A stretch of DNA of 33,698 bases from Proteobacteria bacterium UBA7447 (GTDB lineage Bacteria; Pseudomonadota; Gammaproteobacteria; Arenicellales; UBA868): the NCBI GenBank assembly GCA_002477475.1, contig DLPX01000016.1:4349-38046 (forward strand), in the 5' to 3' direction. Positions within the stretch are counted from its first letter, which is position 1. Every line of letters begins with the position of its first letter. Position numbers and translations under genes: made by a program. Under the pieces are notes generated by a model. The model was not told where the DNA came from, ran no database searches, and saw only the letters and a program-made list of their open reading frames with translations. This document shows, piece by piece, positions 33,418 through 33,698 of the stretch.

Positions 33418-33698
33418 ATGATTCGGCAGAGAACGCTTAAAAATGTCATCGGCGCCACAGGCGTCGGCTTGCATACTGGAAAGAAAGTCTACCTGACTCT
33501 GCGGCCGGCACCGGTCAACACGGGGATCGTATTTCGTCGAGTTGATCTTGACCCGGTCGCGGAGATTCCCGCAGCACTCGATCGCGTGAGTGACACGCGA
33601 CTTTCTACCACCATCGAACACAATGGCATTCGTGTGTCGACGGTGGAGCACCTGATGTCCGCGTTTGCGGGACTACATATCGACAACGCGATCGTCGA
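33418..33698 (+). CDS. lpxC: UDP-3-O-acyl-N-acetylglucosamine deacetylase LpxC (3' end outside window)
   Basis: The first 93 residues of the zinc deacetylase that commits substrate to lipid A synthesis. MIRQRTLKNVIGATGVGLHTG is the standard N-terminus and STVEHLMSA near 74-82 carries the zinc ligand His78 (His79 in E. coli). The open frame runs off the end of the window. It begins 162 nt after ftsZ in an A/T-rich stretch, so it may have its own promoter, as in E. coli. This is the usual gene after ftsZ. Confidence 0.95.
   Translation, partial: MIRQRTLKNVIGATGVGLHTGKKVYLTLRPAPVNTGIVFRRVDLDPVAEIPAALDRVSDTRLSTTIEHNGIRVSTVEHLMSAFAGLHIDNAIV

Noticed and set aside
1..33698. Mobile elements, CRISPR arrays, toxin-antitoxin pairs and tRNA genes
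   Set aside because: No transposase, integrase, repeat-spacer array or cloverleaf was recognised. The small protein at 9625-9984 has an antitoxin-like helix but no toxin neighbour.

Overview
The window is a chromosomal segment of a gammaproteobacterium, probably a CO2-fixing chemolithoautotroph. Two things point there. The order rsmI <> lpoA-yraN-diaA-dolP and the full mraZ-to-lpxC division/cell-wall (dcw) cluster are gammaproteobacterial. A class I (proteobacterial) phosphoribulokinase divergent from a CbbR-type LysR regulator points to the Calvin cycle. No RuBisCO gene lies in the window, so autotrophy is inferred. No phage, IS, CRISPR, tRNA or other transfer signs were seen. Coding density is high and composition looks even.

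Layout. (1) 1-5.3 kb: the 3' part of a LON-domain protein; a Rieske protein overlapping siroheme synthase cysG on the minus strand; a MoxR-type AAA+ ATPase paired with a metallopeptidase-like/VWA-like protein; a Sel1-repeat protein. (2) 5.4-10 kb: a TrpD2-like protein convergent with phosphoribulokinase, then cbbR, a second LysR regulator and a small unknown gene. (3) 10-15.7 kb: rppH (+), then the minus-strand run lpoA-yraN-diaA-dolP-rfaE2 (envelope assembly, replication timing, heptose activation), with rsmI divergent. (4) 15.7-16.66 kb: RNase P RNA followed by a 538-bp non-coding region holding a perfect DnaA box, a strong promoter, TGGGA repeats like MraZ operators, and an intrinsic-terminator-like hairpin. 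(5) 16.66 kb to the end: mraZ, rsmH, ftsL, ftsI, murE, murF, mraY, murD, ftsW, murG, murC, murB, ftsQ, ftsA, ftsZ and the start of lpxC.

How it works together. The dcw genes encode the cytoplasmic precursor pathway (MurB-F), the membrane lipid steps (MraY, MurG), the septal synthase pair (FtsW-FtsI) and the divisome scaffold (FtsL, FtsQ, FtsA, FtsZ). Most junctions are 4-13 nt stop/start overlaps, which suggests one long, translationally coupled transcript. ddl, which often sits between murC/murB and ftsQ, is absent here. LpoA in region 3 belongs to the same process, since it activates a peptidoglycan synthase.

The most interesting signals are regulatory. The mraZ leader has MraZ-type repeats just after the promoter, a terminator-like hairpin before the gene, and a 14-bp palindrome over the mraZ start codon. 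A second, very similar TGGGA-N5-TGGGA repeat lies upstream of the Sel1 gene. No clearly new multi-gene system was found; the MoxR/VWA pair is the least characterised gene set.
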